Of a stretch of DNA of 64,000 bases, positions 48,042-59,699 are shown one piece after another. Numbering within the stretch: position 1 is the stretch's first letter; every line of letters starts with the position of its first letter. The position numbers and the translations under genes are program-made. Location: positions 1,984,001 through 2,048,000 of the forward strand of contig NC_091973.1 in NCBI RefSeq assembly GCF_036711975.1. Reading direction: 5' to 3'. The notes under the pieces are model-generated. The model did not search any database and was not told the origin of the DNA. It saw only the letters and a list, made by a program, of their open reading frames with translations. The stretch comes from Onthophagus taurus. Taxonomy: Eukaryota; Arthropoda; Insecta; Coleoptera; Scarabaeidae.

Positions 48042-49756
48042 TAAAAAGTGTTTTTTTTTGTAACTTTTCTTTCGACGGTACATGAATAATATGTTAAATA
48101 TTTTTATACAGAGAAATATATTAACGTTAAGAAAAACAAAGACTTATTTTTTTAAGAACGCTTAGGTAGAAAACAACTTCAAATTCAAACGTTCTTTTTT
48201 AAGAGGATTAAAATAACTCGTTCTCAACTCGTAAACAAATAAATAAAATCGGTTTAAAGTTTCACAAGACGTAAAATAAAATATAAGTAGAACTCGAATT
48301 CCATTCTATCCTGGATATAGAGTGTTTGATTTTAGTATTGTTGTATTTTTTTCGAATTGATGCATCTGAGCTCAAAAGTGAAAGAGAGCAATATTATTAA
48401 GAATAAAATTTGCTACAACTTTTGTTCTAAAAATTTTTTTGTGGTATACTCCGAATCGCGAGTGCTTTATAATGAAAAATTGATTAATTTTGATCGTTTT
48501 AAATCTAAAAGCAACTAAAATCAAATGCGCTGTATAGGGTCATGTTTCGTACAAAATAATATTGTTCACACCTTTATTTGAGGCCATTTCAATTATATAA
48601 TTGTATGTCCCCACCTTTACAAAAATATACTCAAAAAGAAAGCCATATTGGAGGGAAATTTGTTCTTGTTAATCGAACTCAGTTTCCTTGAAAAATGATG
48701 TTAGGAGATATCCATTTAATATTCAAAAATTAAATTATATTTATGAGTTGAGTAGAGTATCTAAGAGGTCATTCATCGTTGTTGAAAATTAGTATAGCAA
48801 TAAACTCAATTTGTTCTTGAAGGCAACAGACGACGTCATTCTCGCTCTCGATTTTATTTGAGTTTATTTTCAAAAAGAGAACGTCTGGAATCGCTAAAAA
48901 TATCCTCGGATCGAAATTATAACTTGTCTAATCGATCCAACTCGAAGCACGAGGAGGTGGGATGAATTTAAAACGCGCTTCCAGAGACTTCTTTACCCGT
49001 TTAGAAATGCCATGAATACAAATGAGTTCGAATGGAATACGAAATTTGATTTATTCATAGGAAATCGCGAGGCGAATTGAAATTTTGATATTTAAATACA
49101 TATATTACAAAAACATAACAGTCAAAGAAGATTAACAAAAATAATTTTTTTTTAAACTAAAATTAAAATGCCAGATGTTTGGAGGAATGACTTCTGGGAG
49201 GTCGCGATAACATCGAAATCCTTGAGTTTGGGACAGGATTAGGTTACAAGAATGTCCCGTCACATTATTTTTGGGCTTCAAATTTATGGTTATGGTGTAA
49301 GCAATCGGTTTTGGTTCGGTTTTTCTTGTTCCTTTTAAGTGGGGTCACGTTTAACCGCAACTTCCTTTCGTCACACAACCAAAACTGAGCCATTTTTTAA
49401 TCGTTTACGTGACAAACGTCGTGTGGAAATTTTTTTTTATAATTAGAAAGGAAAGGGAAAATTATGTTAAATTGCCGAGAACTGTGCCAAAATACTCATT
49501 GTTTTAGAAACAAACAAGGTTTACGTAACCTAATTAATAATTATAGTTCTCTTTGTAAGGATGAATCAAAAAATCGTTTTATTTAATATTTTTATTGGAA
49601 TTTAATACAAATTTTTACTCACCAAAATAAAAAAAAACAAGGTTAAATGGAATTGGAAAACATTAATATGTTTACTTACTGGATTCCAATCAGATAAACA
49701 AGATGAAGGTTGAATTTGTTGTTCGATAATCTAAATTTAATTAATTTTTTTGTATT
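48042..49756. other. non-coding, 3' of the carnitine carrier
   Basis: Contains the carrier 3' untranslated region and a stretch (48420-48540) shared with 25790-25990 in the latrophilin intron, marked by CTCCGAATC and AACTAAAATCAAA. Several minus-strand pieces look open between splice-like sites (for example 49682-49735), but their phases fit none of the neighbouring genes. Confidence 0.4.
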
Positions 49757-49866
49757 GAGGAAATCACAGACTGCTGCAAATTCGACTTGAATTATTAAAA
49801 AAATTAATTAACAAAAAATTGCAACAGTTTCGACCTTATTAGGTCTCATCAGTGTGATATATCCTC
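49757..49866 (-). ncRNA. hammerhead ribozyme, stem-I-open (type I)
   Basis: The minus strand carries all conserved core elements in order. Stem I 5' strand GAGGATATATCACA; core CTGATGA; stem II GACCT-AATA-AGGTC (5 bp); core GAAA; stem III CTGTTGC, pairing over 7 bp (one G-U) with GCAGCAG across a long AT-rich loop; then the U-C cleavage position; then TGTGATTTCCTC, whose TGTGA and CCTC pair with TCACA and GAGG of the first strand. Predicted cleavage follows the C at position 49769. Such ribozymes are known in Penelope-like elements, retrozymes and insect satellites. An inverted repeat (49889-49905 with 49940-49956) lies just 5' of it on the same strand. Confidence 0.87.
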
Positions 49867-50254
49867 ATAATGAAATGAATAAAATCAAGGGGATGTAAAC
49901 GTGAGTCAAAAAAATCGAAATTGCAACAGCCTTTTAAATCTCACGTTTACATTCCCAGTTTTGTGACAAATGACTTGCTACAAATAGTGCATAAAAAATT
50001 GAAATTAAAAGTTTATGATACATATTCTAATCAAATGTGAGACGATACATTTGAAAGAATAGCATCAAAAACTGCATGGATATCATCGGGGCGACTAAGT
50101 TAAGAAAAAGATGCCCCAGTTGGAAACAATAAAACGCGGTTAGCAGTCATAGGTCACGTTTATTTTAGTTCAAAATTATGCAATAGTTTAAATTAGAACG
50201 CGTTCTTAAAGGCAGGTTTTTGCGTTGAAAACTGAAACAGAATTAACTTACTGT

Positions 50255-50528
50255 AATTACTAAGGGAGTTCAATGTGCCATTAACGGTGCCGTCAGGCAA
50301 CAGCTGAAGGTGCCTGTTTTTAATAAACAATTGTATCTTTCGGCTAGCGTGCAGGGAGAGGTTGGTGCTGCGCTCGCTTCTTGTCGCGGGGTCTTCGGGA
50401 TCTGGAGAGGACGGCGAAGTCGACGAGAGGAGGTCGGGGCGTTTGGCGATTAGCTTCGGCGCGGGTATAGCACTGACGAGGACGCACATCATAGCAACTA
50501 GCAGCCTCAGGAAGAGCACTTTCACCAT
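50255..50528 (-). CDS. first coding exon of a fibroblast growth factor
   Basis: Minus-strand ATG at 50528 opens a signal peptide (LFLRLLVAMMCVLVSAIPAP), then a low-complexity Ser/Pro/Asp stretch, then the first strands of the FGF fold: RKIQLFIKNRHLQLLPDGTV followed by NGT. This matches the FGF1-type start (LLYCxNGGxxLRILPDGTVDGT). The exon ends in phase 1 at a gtaagt donor (TAC A/gtaagt), where FGF1 genes also have their first coding intron. Exons 2 and 3 should lie at lower coordinates but none was recognised, so the gene is listed as partial. FGFs are secreted ligands of receptor tyrosine kinases. Confidence 0.75.
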
Positions 50529-52105
50529 GACTGAGACATAACGTCCTTCCTGCCCGGCTCGGCCCGCCGTGACAGCATCAAATCACCGTCGTCGTACTCC
50601 ACTACATTCATGATAGGTTTAGGATTCGAATTCAAATTTGGTTTCGTATTAGGATTCGGATATGTGTTCGGTGTCGACTTCTCACCAACAAACTCCATTT
50701 TCAAACCTCTTCCGACCTTTATACCTTGTACAGCAACCCTCCGACATACTTCAACTCCAATCGCACGACCGCACCTGCGCTTATCTTCTCCACCTTCTCC
50801 TTCCACCGCCTTGCGTCCGTGCTCCACCACCTCTCGTCGTCGACTACTTAAAGCCCTCAAAAGCTAAATTCCACTGATGTTGAAAAAGGACGCCCAAAAA
50901 TCGAATCTACTATTTCAACGCGTCTGCGTCATATTCTTTTCCCCCTATTCTATCTCCTCCGAAAAATGTCCACCTTTTCTTCCCCACCGCGTTCTCAAAT
51001 TAATTTTTGAAACCCCCTCTTACGTTATTATTCTATTCGAATTTTTTTTCCTGATTAAAAATAAGTTCGCGTCACACAAATGTACGTGGCTTTCCCCACA
51101 TTAATGGGCTGATCACTAAAACCTAAAACGCCTCTTCGAAGAAGCGGCCCCACACTTTGCCTCTTTTTAGTTCCCACTCCTCGTTCACTCCTCGTCTCTC
51201 GCCCCGCTTCCCCCGTTACGTTCGTTTTATCACGTATCCAGACGTAACGCGTATTATAAATATCTTTCCTACGGCCGTGGCGGGGGAACAACACGGGGAA
51301 GGGTATAAGGAAAAACGCGGCCGCCCACGCCCGCATACTTCTGGTCCTCTCCCAGACATGGGAGCGGCCCCCCAACCCAATACCTGTTAAGGTGGTCAAG
51401 TCTCCTTCATGCATGTCCACCTGTCCCTCTTCAGCCCCCTTCTTTGGCGTCTACATTTTTTAATTCTCTTTTCAAGCCGTCGGGCTCAAATGAAATGGAA
51501 ATTGATTTTTTGATCGTTTTATAAATCAAATAAACCAAGTCTATTATTAATCTATTATCTACTTTATTGAAGCCGGAGTATTGACCCAAAAAAAAATAAA
51601 CCAATAAAACTCTATCTCTTCCATTTAATCGTTTCTCCCGGAAGCTAAGTGAATTAAAAGTCGTTAGAACTGTTTCTATGGCACCGTTATTATTGCTTTT
51701 TAACACGAACATATCTTGAATACATGGTACTAAAGTTGCTTAAGGTAAAATAAAACAAAGTAAAATAAGGATCAAAATTTATTGATCGAAATAAATATCA
51801 ATACAATAAGTAGTTTCATTAAACGATATTTTACTAGAATAAAACGACGGATAAGAGCATAATAAAAAAAAATAAAAGCTACAAATTAAGAGGACTTAAT
51901 TATACGCGATATTGCCATAATTAATAACTCCTTTAGAGTTCGTACAGTTTTTATTTATCTAAAAAAATTATACCGGCTAGGTAAACGTCACAATGCTTAC
52001 ACGTAATTTGGTATAAAATTTGAAAAACTTTGCGCATTTTTTTTTGTTCGGATATTATAAGAATTACAGGGGAGTGAAGACGTACGATTTTTTTTCGCTT
52101 TACTT
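50529..52105. other. FGF upstream region and CAP 3' flank
   Basis: 50529-51450 is unusually GC- and CT-rich for this window and is probably the FGF promoter and 5' leader. Open frames on both strands there are low-complexity shadows. 51450-52105 is AT-rich; no gene recognised apart from the CAP 3' untranslated region at its right end. Confidence 0.4.
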
Positions 52106-55100
52106 CTAACCTTTATTTTCGACGATAATTGTATTAAGACCTTTACCGGATTGCGCTACGGTCGTTTTATATTGTTCTGGAACAGCGAATTCAGTCTAAA
52201 AAAAACAAAAACATAAAAAAAATAAAATTATTATTAATTATATTATTACATAATCTCCTTGTCCTTTTGGAACTAAAACGTTCATCTCGGATGATTTCGA
52301 ACTAATTATTTCTACCTCCAAGGATTGTGGACTTAAATACATTTGGCAACCATCAGTTTTATCAATGGATATAGTTGGTACTTTATCCAAAACCTAAAAT
52401 AATAAATAATTAAATAAAAAAAAATTTATTAATTTAATTTAATTTACGTACCTGCATTTGAACAGATTGGCAATTAATAAACTCCATGGAAGACACCAAG
52501 GAGTCGAAAACAACCGAAGTTTTCTTACACGAATCCATAACGATCGAATTCAATTTCCCTTTAACCATAATCGTCGAATCTTGGCATCTGAACACGTAAA
52601 CGACGTTGTTCATTTCGCCACCTTCTACCACCAAGTTTTGATTGCCCTTTTGATACTCAATGAGCCATTTCTTCCCATCGCGAGTAAAACTCGGCGGCTT
52701 ATCGACCATTGTTTGCGATTGAAGATGGGTAGCCCCGACTGGAGTCTTAAACGGAGCCGGGCCTTGTCGCAACGTCGGATTCTTATGAGTTTGCATATCC
52801 GCGGTTACCTTTTTCAAACCCCTTGTGATGTTCTCACCTTGATTGATCTGAGCGAAAAGGGCTGATCGATCTGTGTTAGAGTCTTCTAATAAAGGAAGAT
52901 CCGCTAAAGAAGGTGGCGGTGGTGGGCAACCTGGTGGTGGCGGCGGAGGACACGAACCTACTGGTGGTACTGCGGTTCCTTTTCCAGCCCAAACTAATCC
53001 AGTTGTATGATATTGTTTAACAAACGCCTAAAAATGAAAAAAACATGACTCAACTAAGAAATATTGTTATAACGCACGCGTAGGAATGTTGAAATTAATT
53101 ATTGTTGAATCATTTTCCTTCAACAATTCTTAATAATCACCTGTAAGTCGGTTAAAGTTTGAACCCACGATTTAACCCAATCAACATGCTTTTTATCCTT
53201 CTCTTTCCAGTCCTTTAATACTCGATTGGTATAAAATTGCCCAGCGTCGTTCATTTCCTTAACATAAGGAGCCGGAGCTGGACTAACAGTGACCCATCCC
53301 AGCGCTGGGATACTTTCGCTGACGGCCGAGAGATGATTAAAATAAGTAGACGTGCGGTGTTTCTCCCTAAACTCCTGAATGGAGGTGATTTGTTCGCTGG
53401 TCGGCTTCAATAAGGCGATTTGATCATTTTGACTAGAAGGCTGTTTCGATTGGCTGACCACCGTCAGGTAGTTCAGCTGCGCTTGGAAGGCCGCGTTAAC
53501 GATATCACTATGGAGCGCCACGTCGCCACCAATTTGCTTCGATACGGCTAAATATTGAGCGAATGGCCCTTGCAAAATACTCGTGAAACCTTCCACACTC
53601 ATCTTGATACAATCTTGTATATTGTTACTGAAAAAAATATATAGTACTCAAATATTTTATCATTTTATGCAAAACAAATCATTTGCGCCTAGGATAGTTA
53701 GGGCAAAAAAAAATTTTATTATCAAACTTATATATTCTATATTAAATTCATAAAATAGAATGTTTTAGCTTTAATTTGAGGTATAAGCCAAAAATAAGAT
53801 CTCAAACCGTCAAAATCCAAACGTTTGTAGTTCAGACTCTAGAACCAGAACTAGAAAGATTTGGGTTTAGCCGTCTTGAGAGACGTTTGGCTAAACCCAA
53901 ACTTTTTAGTTCTGGTATTTTTAGCTCTAACACTGTTTTCGACCATAGAAACGCCTTATAAATGTTTAAGTGTTGTTTTGAAACACCTTATATGTGTTAA
54001 CCCTTTGTGTCCCAAGAAGTCAAACATTTTGAAACTTTGTGACAGAATCAGACAGAATTAAAACGCTATCAAAATACACTTGGTAAAGGCCTTTGGAATA
54101 AAATTTTAGCAAAATATGCAATCCTCCTATTTTCGCATAGTCTAAGTGTAAAAAAAGACGCTAATTAAAAAATTCCTGGAAACCGTGTATATTGAAATTA
54201 AGAAATAAAACTTATTTTAAATTCAAGCTTGAAGTTTTCTGTTTAAATCGATGTATAACAATCGATAGGTTGAATTAAAAAAATATTGAGAAAAAGAGTA
54301 TTGAGTTAAAACTAACATTTTCATATAATCTAAAAGTGTCAAAAAAGATGCTAATTTAAAAATTCCTGGAAGCCGTATTTATTGAAATTAAAGAATGAGA
54401 CTTATTCTAAATTAAAGCTCAAAGCTTTCTCTTCAAAATGATGTATAATAATTGTTGGGTTGGATTGGAAAAATATAGAGAAAAAAAAAGTTGAAATAAA
54501 ACTTACATTTTCGTATAACCTAAAAATGTTAAAAAGATGCTAATTTAAAAATTCCTGTAAGCCGTATTTATTGAAATTAAGGAATAAAACTTATTTTAAA
54601 TTAAAGCTCAAAGCTTTCTCTGTAAAATGATGTATAATAATTGTTGGGTTGGATTAAAAAAATATTGAGAAAAAGAGTAGTGAGTTAAAACTAACATTTT
54701 CGTATAATCTAAAAGTGTCAAAAAAGATGCTAATTTAAAAATTCCTGGAAGCCGTATTTATTGAAATTAAAGAATGAGACTTATTCTAAATTAAAGCTCA
54801 AAGCTTTCTCTTTAAAATGATGTATAATAATTGTTGGGTTGGATTGGAAAAATATAGAGAAAAAAAAAGTTGAAATAAAACTTACATTTTCGTATAACCT
54901 AAAAATGTTAAAAAGATGCTAATTTAAAAATTCCTGTAAGCCGTATTTATTGAAATTAAGGAATAAAACTTATTTTAAATTAAAGCTCAAAGCTTTCTCT
55001 TTAAAATGATGTATAATAATTGTTGGGTTGGATTGGAAAAATATAGAGAAAAAAAAATTTGAAACAAAACTTACATTTTCGAATAACCTAAAAATGTTAA

Positions 55101-58100
55101 AAAGATGCTAATTTAAAAATTCCTGTAAGCCGTATTTATTGAAATTAAGGAATAAAACTTATTTTAAATTAAAGCTCAAAGCTTTCTCTTTAAAATGATG
55201 TATAATAATTGTTGGGTTGGATTGGAAAAATATAGAGAAAAAAAAAAAGTTGAAATAAAACTTACATTTTCGTATAACCTAAGAGTGTCAAAAAAGATGC
55301 TATTTTAAAAATTCCTGGAAGCCGTATTTATTGAAGTTAAGGAATGAAACTTATTTTAAATTAAAGCTCAAAGCTTTCTCTTTAAAATGATGTATAATAA
55401 TTGTTGGGTTGGATTGGAAAAATATAGAAAAAAAAAAAGTTGAAATAAAACTTACATTTTCGTATAACCTAAGAGTGTCAAAAAAGATGCTATTTTAAAA
55501 ATTCCTGGAAGCCGTATTTATTGAAGTTAAGGAATGAAACTTATTTTAAATTAAAGCTCAAAGCTTTCTCTTTAAAATGATGTATAATAATTGTTGGGTT
55601 GGATTGGAAAAATATAGAGAAAAAAAATTTTTAAACAAAACTTACATTTTCGAATAACCTAAAAATGTTAAAAAGATGCTAATTTAAAAATTCCTGTAAG
55701 CCGTATTTATTGAAATTAAGGAATGAAACTTATTTTAAGTTAAAGCTCAAAGCTTTCTCTTTAAAATGATGTATAATAATTGTTGGGTTGGATTGGAAAA
55801 ATATAGAGAAAAAAAAAGTTGAAATAAAACTTACATTTTCGTATAACCTAAAAATGTTAAAAAGATGCTAATTTAAAAATTCCTGTAAGCCGTATTTATT
55901 GAAATTAAGGAATGAAACTTATTTTAAATTAAAGCTCAAAGCTTTCTCTTTAAAATGATGTATAATAATTGTTGGGTTGGATTGGAAAAATATAGAGAAA
56001 AAAAAATTTGAAACAAAACTTACATTTTCGAATAACCTAAAAATGTTAAAAAGATGCTAATTTAAAAATTCCTGTAAGCCGTATTTATTGAAATTAAGGA
56101 ATGAAACTTATTTTAAGTTAAAGCTCAAAGCTTTCTCTTTAAAATGATGTATAATAATTGTTGGGTTGGATTGGAAAAATATAGAGAAAAAAAAAGTTGA
56201 AATAAAACTTACATTTTCGTATAACCTAAAAATGTTAAAAAGATGCTAATTTAAAAATTCCTGTAAGCCGTATTTATTGAAATTAAGGAATAAAACTTAT
56301 TTTAAATTAAAGCTCAAAGCTTTCTCTGTAAAATGATGTATAATAATTGTTGGGTTGGATTGGAAAAATATAGAGAAAAAAAAAGTTGAAATAAAACTTA
56401 CATTTTCGTATAACCTAAAAATGTTAAAAAGATGCTAATTTAAAAATTCCTGTAAGCCGTATTTATTGAAATTAAGGAATAAAACTTATTTTAAATTAAA
56501 GCTCAAAGCTTTCTCTTTAAAATGATGTATAATAATTGTTGGGTTGGATTGGAAAAATATTAAGAACAAAAATGTTGAAACAACACTTACATTTAAAAGA
56601 GTCAAAAAAGATGCTAATTTAAAAATTCTTAGAAACAATGTTTATTGAAATTAAGGAATGAGACTTATTTTAAATTTAAGCTCAATGTTTTCTTATTAAA
56701 ATGATCTGTAATATCACACTTAATAACCATTTATCAAAGAAATACCTTCTAGAACAACAAAATTCAACAGCACCACTTTTCACTAAACTTCTAACCTCAC
56801 ATCTGGATGAATAAGTTTAAAGTGTACTTAAAAATCCTACAGTGCGGATTGCGACGTTTTTTATACAGATTATTTCTTGTATACACTTGTATAGTAGAAA
56901 GTACAGACAGCTCTAAATGCGCCGAATAGATAACTACAGTTTAAAATGAGTGTTTAAAATTACCGGTACTTTAAAGTACCGTCGGGACACAAAGGGTTAA
57001 GTAATTTCATTCAACTAAAAAGTGTTATAAGTTAGAATAAATTACAGAAAAAAAAATATTAAAGCGATATATAGGCAACCAAGATTGCGTTAATTAATCT
57101 AAATTCAGGTCAAAACCCGAACATGATACACCTATAACAAAAAAAATGTTTTATTAATTTTTGCAACTTACTGTATAAGTTGATTTGTAACGTGTAATGA
57201 TTCTAATCGTGCTGTGACGTCCTCCAACCGTAATATAAGCGATTCTAGCTCGGGATATTCACAAGTTGCTGAAAATAAAAATAATTTAAACTTTATTGTA
57301 TAACAAGTATATAAAATAAAATTATTTGGTGAATCATTACAACGGCTTTTTGTTCAATCAATTTTGGCTCACCTCGAAGTGCTGTGAAGCGTGAACGTTC
57401 CCAAAAATGGTATCTAAATGTCACACTTATGAACTTAATCTTTATGGTTTATCGTTCTGATAACATAAATTGCGATAATATATATTCAATATCGGTAAAA
57501 ATGTTTGTGGAAACAACCTCCACTTATAAGGAAGTTAAGATATAAAATGAACCGCTGTTCGCTGATTAACGAATACGAAATGACTCATAAATAAAATGTT
57601 TAGCTTGTAAATGTTTATTAGTCACACACGAGAAAGTTCACCTTTATTAATATTATTCCGAAAAATGTATTTTAAAATCAAATTGCAAAATAAATAAATT
57701 TTTTAATTCAGCTTAACCCAATTTCTCTATAAAAGGAAACGATTTTATTTATGTATATTTACACCATTTATAATCAAGGTCTTTTAGATAAATCACAAAA
57801 TTACGTCATCATTTTTTTTCTCAAGTTTTCAAAATGCATCTAAAATTTTCCATTTGAAAACGGGAAAGATTCTAACGCGAAGGATGAGCAAGATTGTATT
57901 TTTGGAGTCGTTTGGCAAACGAACCATCTAAAAATTGCCTAGATTATTTTGATACATACGAATCGGATGGAAAATATCTAAGTACCTTAAATTTTCCCAC
58001 CAAATAATAATTTGGATCAAAATAAATCGATTATCTAATCATTTAGAACTAACACTTGACTTAGAAACATTCAGTTCTGGTTCTAGATCCAGTGTTAGAA

Positions 58101-58630
58101 CCAGAAACAATGGATGATATGATTAAAATAAAAACAATGTGTCAATATTGTGTTTAAAAATAAAAATAATTTGCAGAGTGCATAAGATTAAAAAAAAAGT
58201 GAGTTTTTTCTTGAATCTCACCAAGGGCAACTTTTGGTCCTAAAGGATCAAAACGAACTCTGTGTTCGTTGGCGTGTTGAGCGGCTTGTAGAAGTTCAGA
58301 AAAGAGTCTATGTCTTCGAAGGGCAAGTTCGTCTTTTCCAACGGGAGTAGCGGGTGGTTCTTGTATCCCGTCCAATTCTTTCTCATCGGACGAGAACCAC
58401 CTGGGCAATGTTAAGACTTGATCTGGCGTTCCAAGATTTTCAGCCAATTTGACCGGCGGTCCAACGCCTTCGCAAAAGACGTCGTCGTCGTTGTCGGAAA
58501 TCTCAATTTTTACGTCGGATATGATTGAAACTCGTTTTGGGGGAGAGTTTGTGCGTTTTAATTTTGGGGCGGTTTTAGTTAAGACTGTTTTGTTATCGTT
58601 CTTTTTGCACCCACAACAACTTTTAAACAT
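52106..58630 (-). CDS. capt: adenylyl cyclase-associated protein (CAP, capulet)
   Basis: Actin-turnover factor that recycles cofilin-bound G-actin. Minus-strand exons 58630-58222, 57268-57172, 53627-53141, 53027-52452, 52393-52250, 52195-52106 join in phases 1, 2, 0, 0, 0; 600 aa. Domains: an N-terminal extension ([10 protein letters not shown] and a charged linker, ~136 aa), the oligomerising start ([20 protein letters not shown]), the helical CAP-N domain ([17 protein letters not shown] to TDLQ), a polyproline stretch ([14 protein letters not shown]), a WH2-like segment ending in LKKVT, and the beta-helical C-domain ([14 protein letters not shown] to the end). Typical CAPs are 420-530 aa; the extra length is the first exon, so a shorter isoform starting elsewhere is likely. 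The 3.5-kb third-exon-proximal intron carries a transposon. Confidence 0.93.
53997..57000. mobile_element. piggyBac-type non-autonomous element
   Basis: The ends are TTAA-CCCTTTGTGTCCC at 53997-54013 and GGGACACAAAGGG-TTAA at 56984-57000: a perfect 13-bp terminal inverted repeat flanked by duplicated TTAA, the hallmark of piggyBac insertions, with the typical CCC start. No transposase frame lies between. The interior is almost entirely a tandem satellite. It sits in an intron of the CAP gene. Confidence 0.85.
54150..56700. repeat. about 189-bp satellite inside the piggyBac-type element
   Basis: The word ATTGTTGGGTTGGATTGGAA recurs near 54453, 54642, 54832, 55021, 55210, 55402, 55582, 55771 and on to 56540, mostly 189 bp apart. 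Each monomer also has AAATTCCTGTAAGCCGTATT and AAAGCTCAAAGCTTTCTC. About 13 copies; central copies are nearly identical, and edge copies (54150-54400, 56580-56700) are diverged. Confidence 0.9.
57269..58221. other. first CAP intron
   Basis: AT-rich sequence between the CAP exons; no repeat or nested gene recognised. Confidence 0.5.
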
Positions 58631-59640
58631 ACTAATAAAATTGGCTTTTCTATGTGGTGATTACCGGATCATTTTGATTGGGATACTGAGTGCCGGGTTT
58701 CCAGGAAGGGAAAACCTACGCCCTTTAACCTTTTTTACCGCCATCTATCGGTGGAGATTCATATAAAAACAATAAACATACCCCTTTGAGGGGGTTGATG
58801 CTCTTTTATTTTCCTTTTTTTATTCACGAAAAATTACCACGCAATTAAGCCATGTTTAAGTGTGAATTTAACCGGGGTTTCCGCGAAAATGATTTAATAC
58901 ACGTTTGTGGATTACGAGGAAAACTTACCGGGGGCGTCAACGCTTTTGGGACGGGTTTTCGATTTACTTCCGTCACAAACTTATTACACAGCTTGTACCG
59001 AACCTTTCAAATTCAAGATTACGACTATTCTATCAGAACTGTTGCACGGAAATTACTAACCGTGTTAATCACAAACCGCTTCTCCTCTAAACGTAACCTA
59101 TTTTTGGATACTTGCACAAATATGACGTGTGGAAAATAAAGCAGAAGCTTTGTTTAATCAGCCGATAATGTAGAAATCTTAGTATTTATATTTACAATCA
59201 TAGATGGTGATACAAAATTTAAATGTAATTTCTAAGATAATGTATCACAACGTTTTCTTTTCGTGTTATTTTAGAAAGTAGACAAGGAATATCGTTATAA
59301 AAGGACGTAGAGAAGGAAGTGTTTTAAAAGATGGATCCCAACGAAACCCCAACGCTGTGATGGCATTTTGAGGGAATGATAAAGAAGAAGAGAAGGAGTA
59401 AAAGACCATTTGTCAATAGATATTGGAATTAAAATAGCACAATAAAGCTTAAATCTCATCTGCAATACAGAAACTTTAAGAAATGTGAGAATTTTGATAA
59501 AATTCTAGTTCAGATTATATGCCCGCTCCATAGACTATTCCGACTTGATTGATCCGTTTCACATCTTGACTTTGCAAGGCCCGTAGTATACATGATACAT
59601 GTAGTATACATAAATTTCAAGCAAGGTACCCAACTGTCTC
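58631..59640. other. CAP upstream region
   Basis: Presumed CAP promoter and spacer. Short open frames (58852-59139) show no family resemblance. Nothing else seen. Confidence 0.4.
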
Positions 59641-59654
59641 CTTACCAATTACTA

Positions 59655-59699
59655 TGAATAACCCAACCCAACTCAACTCAACTCAGCTCAACTGAACCC
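59655..59699. repeat. AACCC/AACTC pentanucleotide repeat, left part
   Basis: Short tandem run of CAACC, CAACT and related 5-mers. It continues at 61596-61675; a LINE has been inserted between the two parts. The last 16 bases, CAGCTCAACTGAACCC (59684-59699), are repeated at 61596-61611 as the target-site duplication. Confidence 0.85.

Noticed and set aside
48940-49010. Minus-strand frame ending in RFKFIPPPR, reminiscent of an FGF C-terminus
   Set aside because: No acceptor precedes it in the right place and an in-frame stop lies just upstream.
49682-49735. Exon-like minus-strand stretch between TTTAG and CCA/gtaagt
   Set aside because: Open only in phase 0, while the FGF exon 1 donor is phase 1; joined it stops at once. 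No family match.
50522-51420. Several overlapping frames on both strands upstream of the FGF exon
   Set aside because: Low-complexity, GC- and CT-rich leader or promoter sequence; frames on opposite strands shadow each other.
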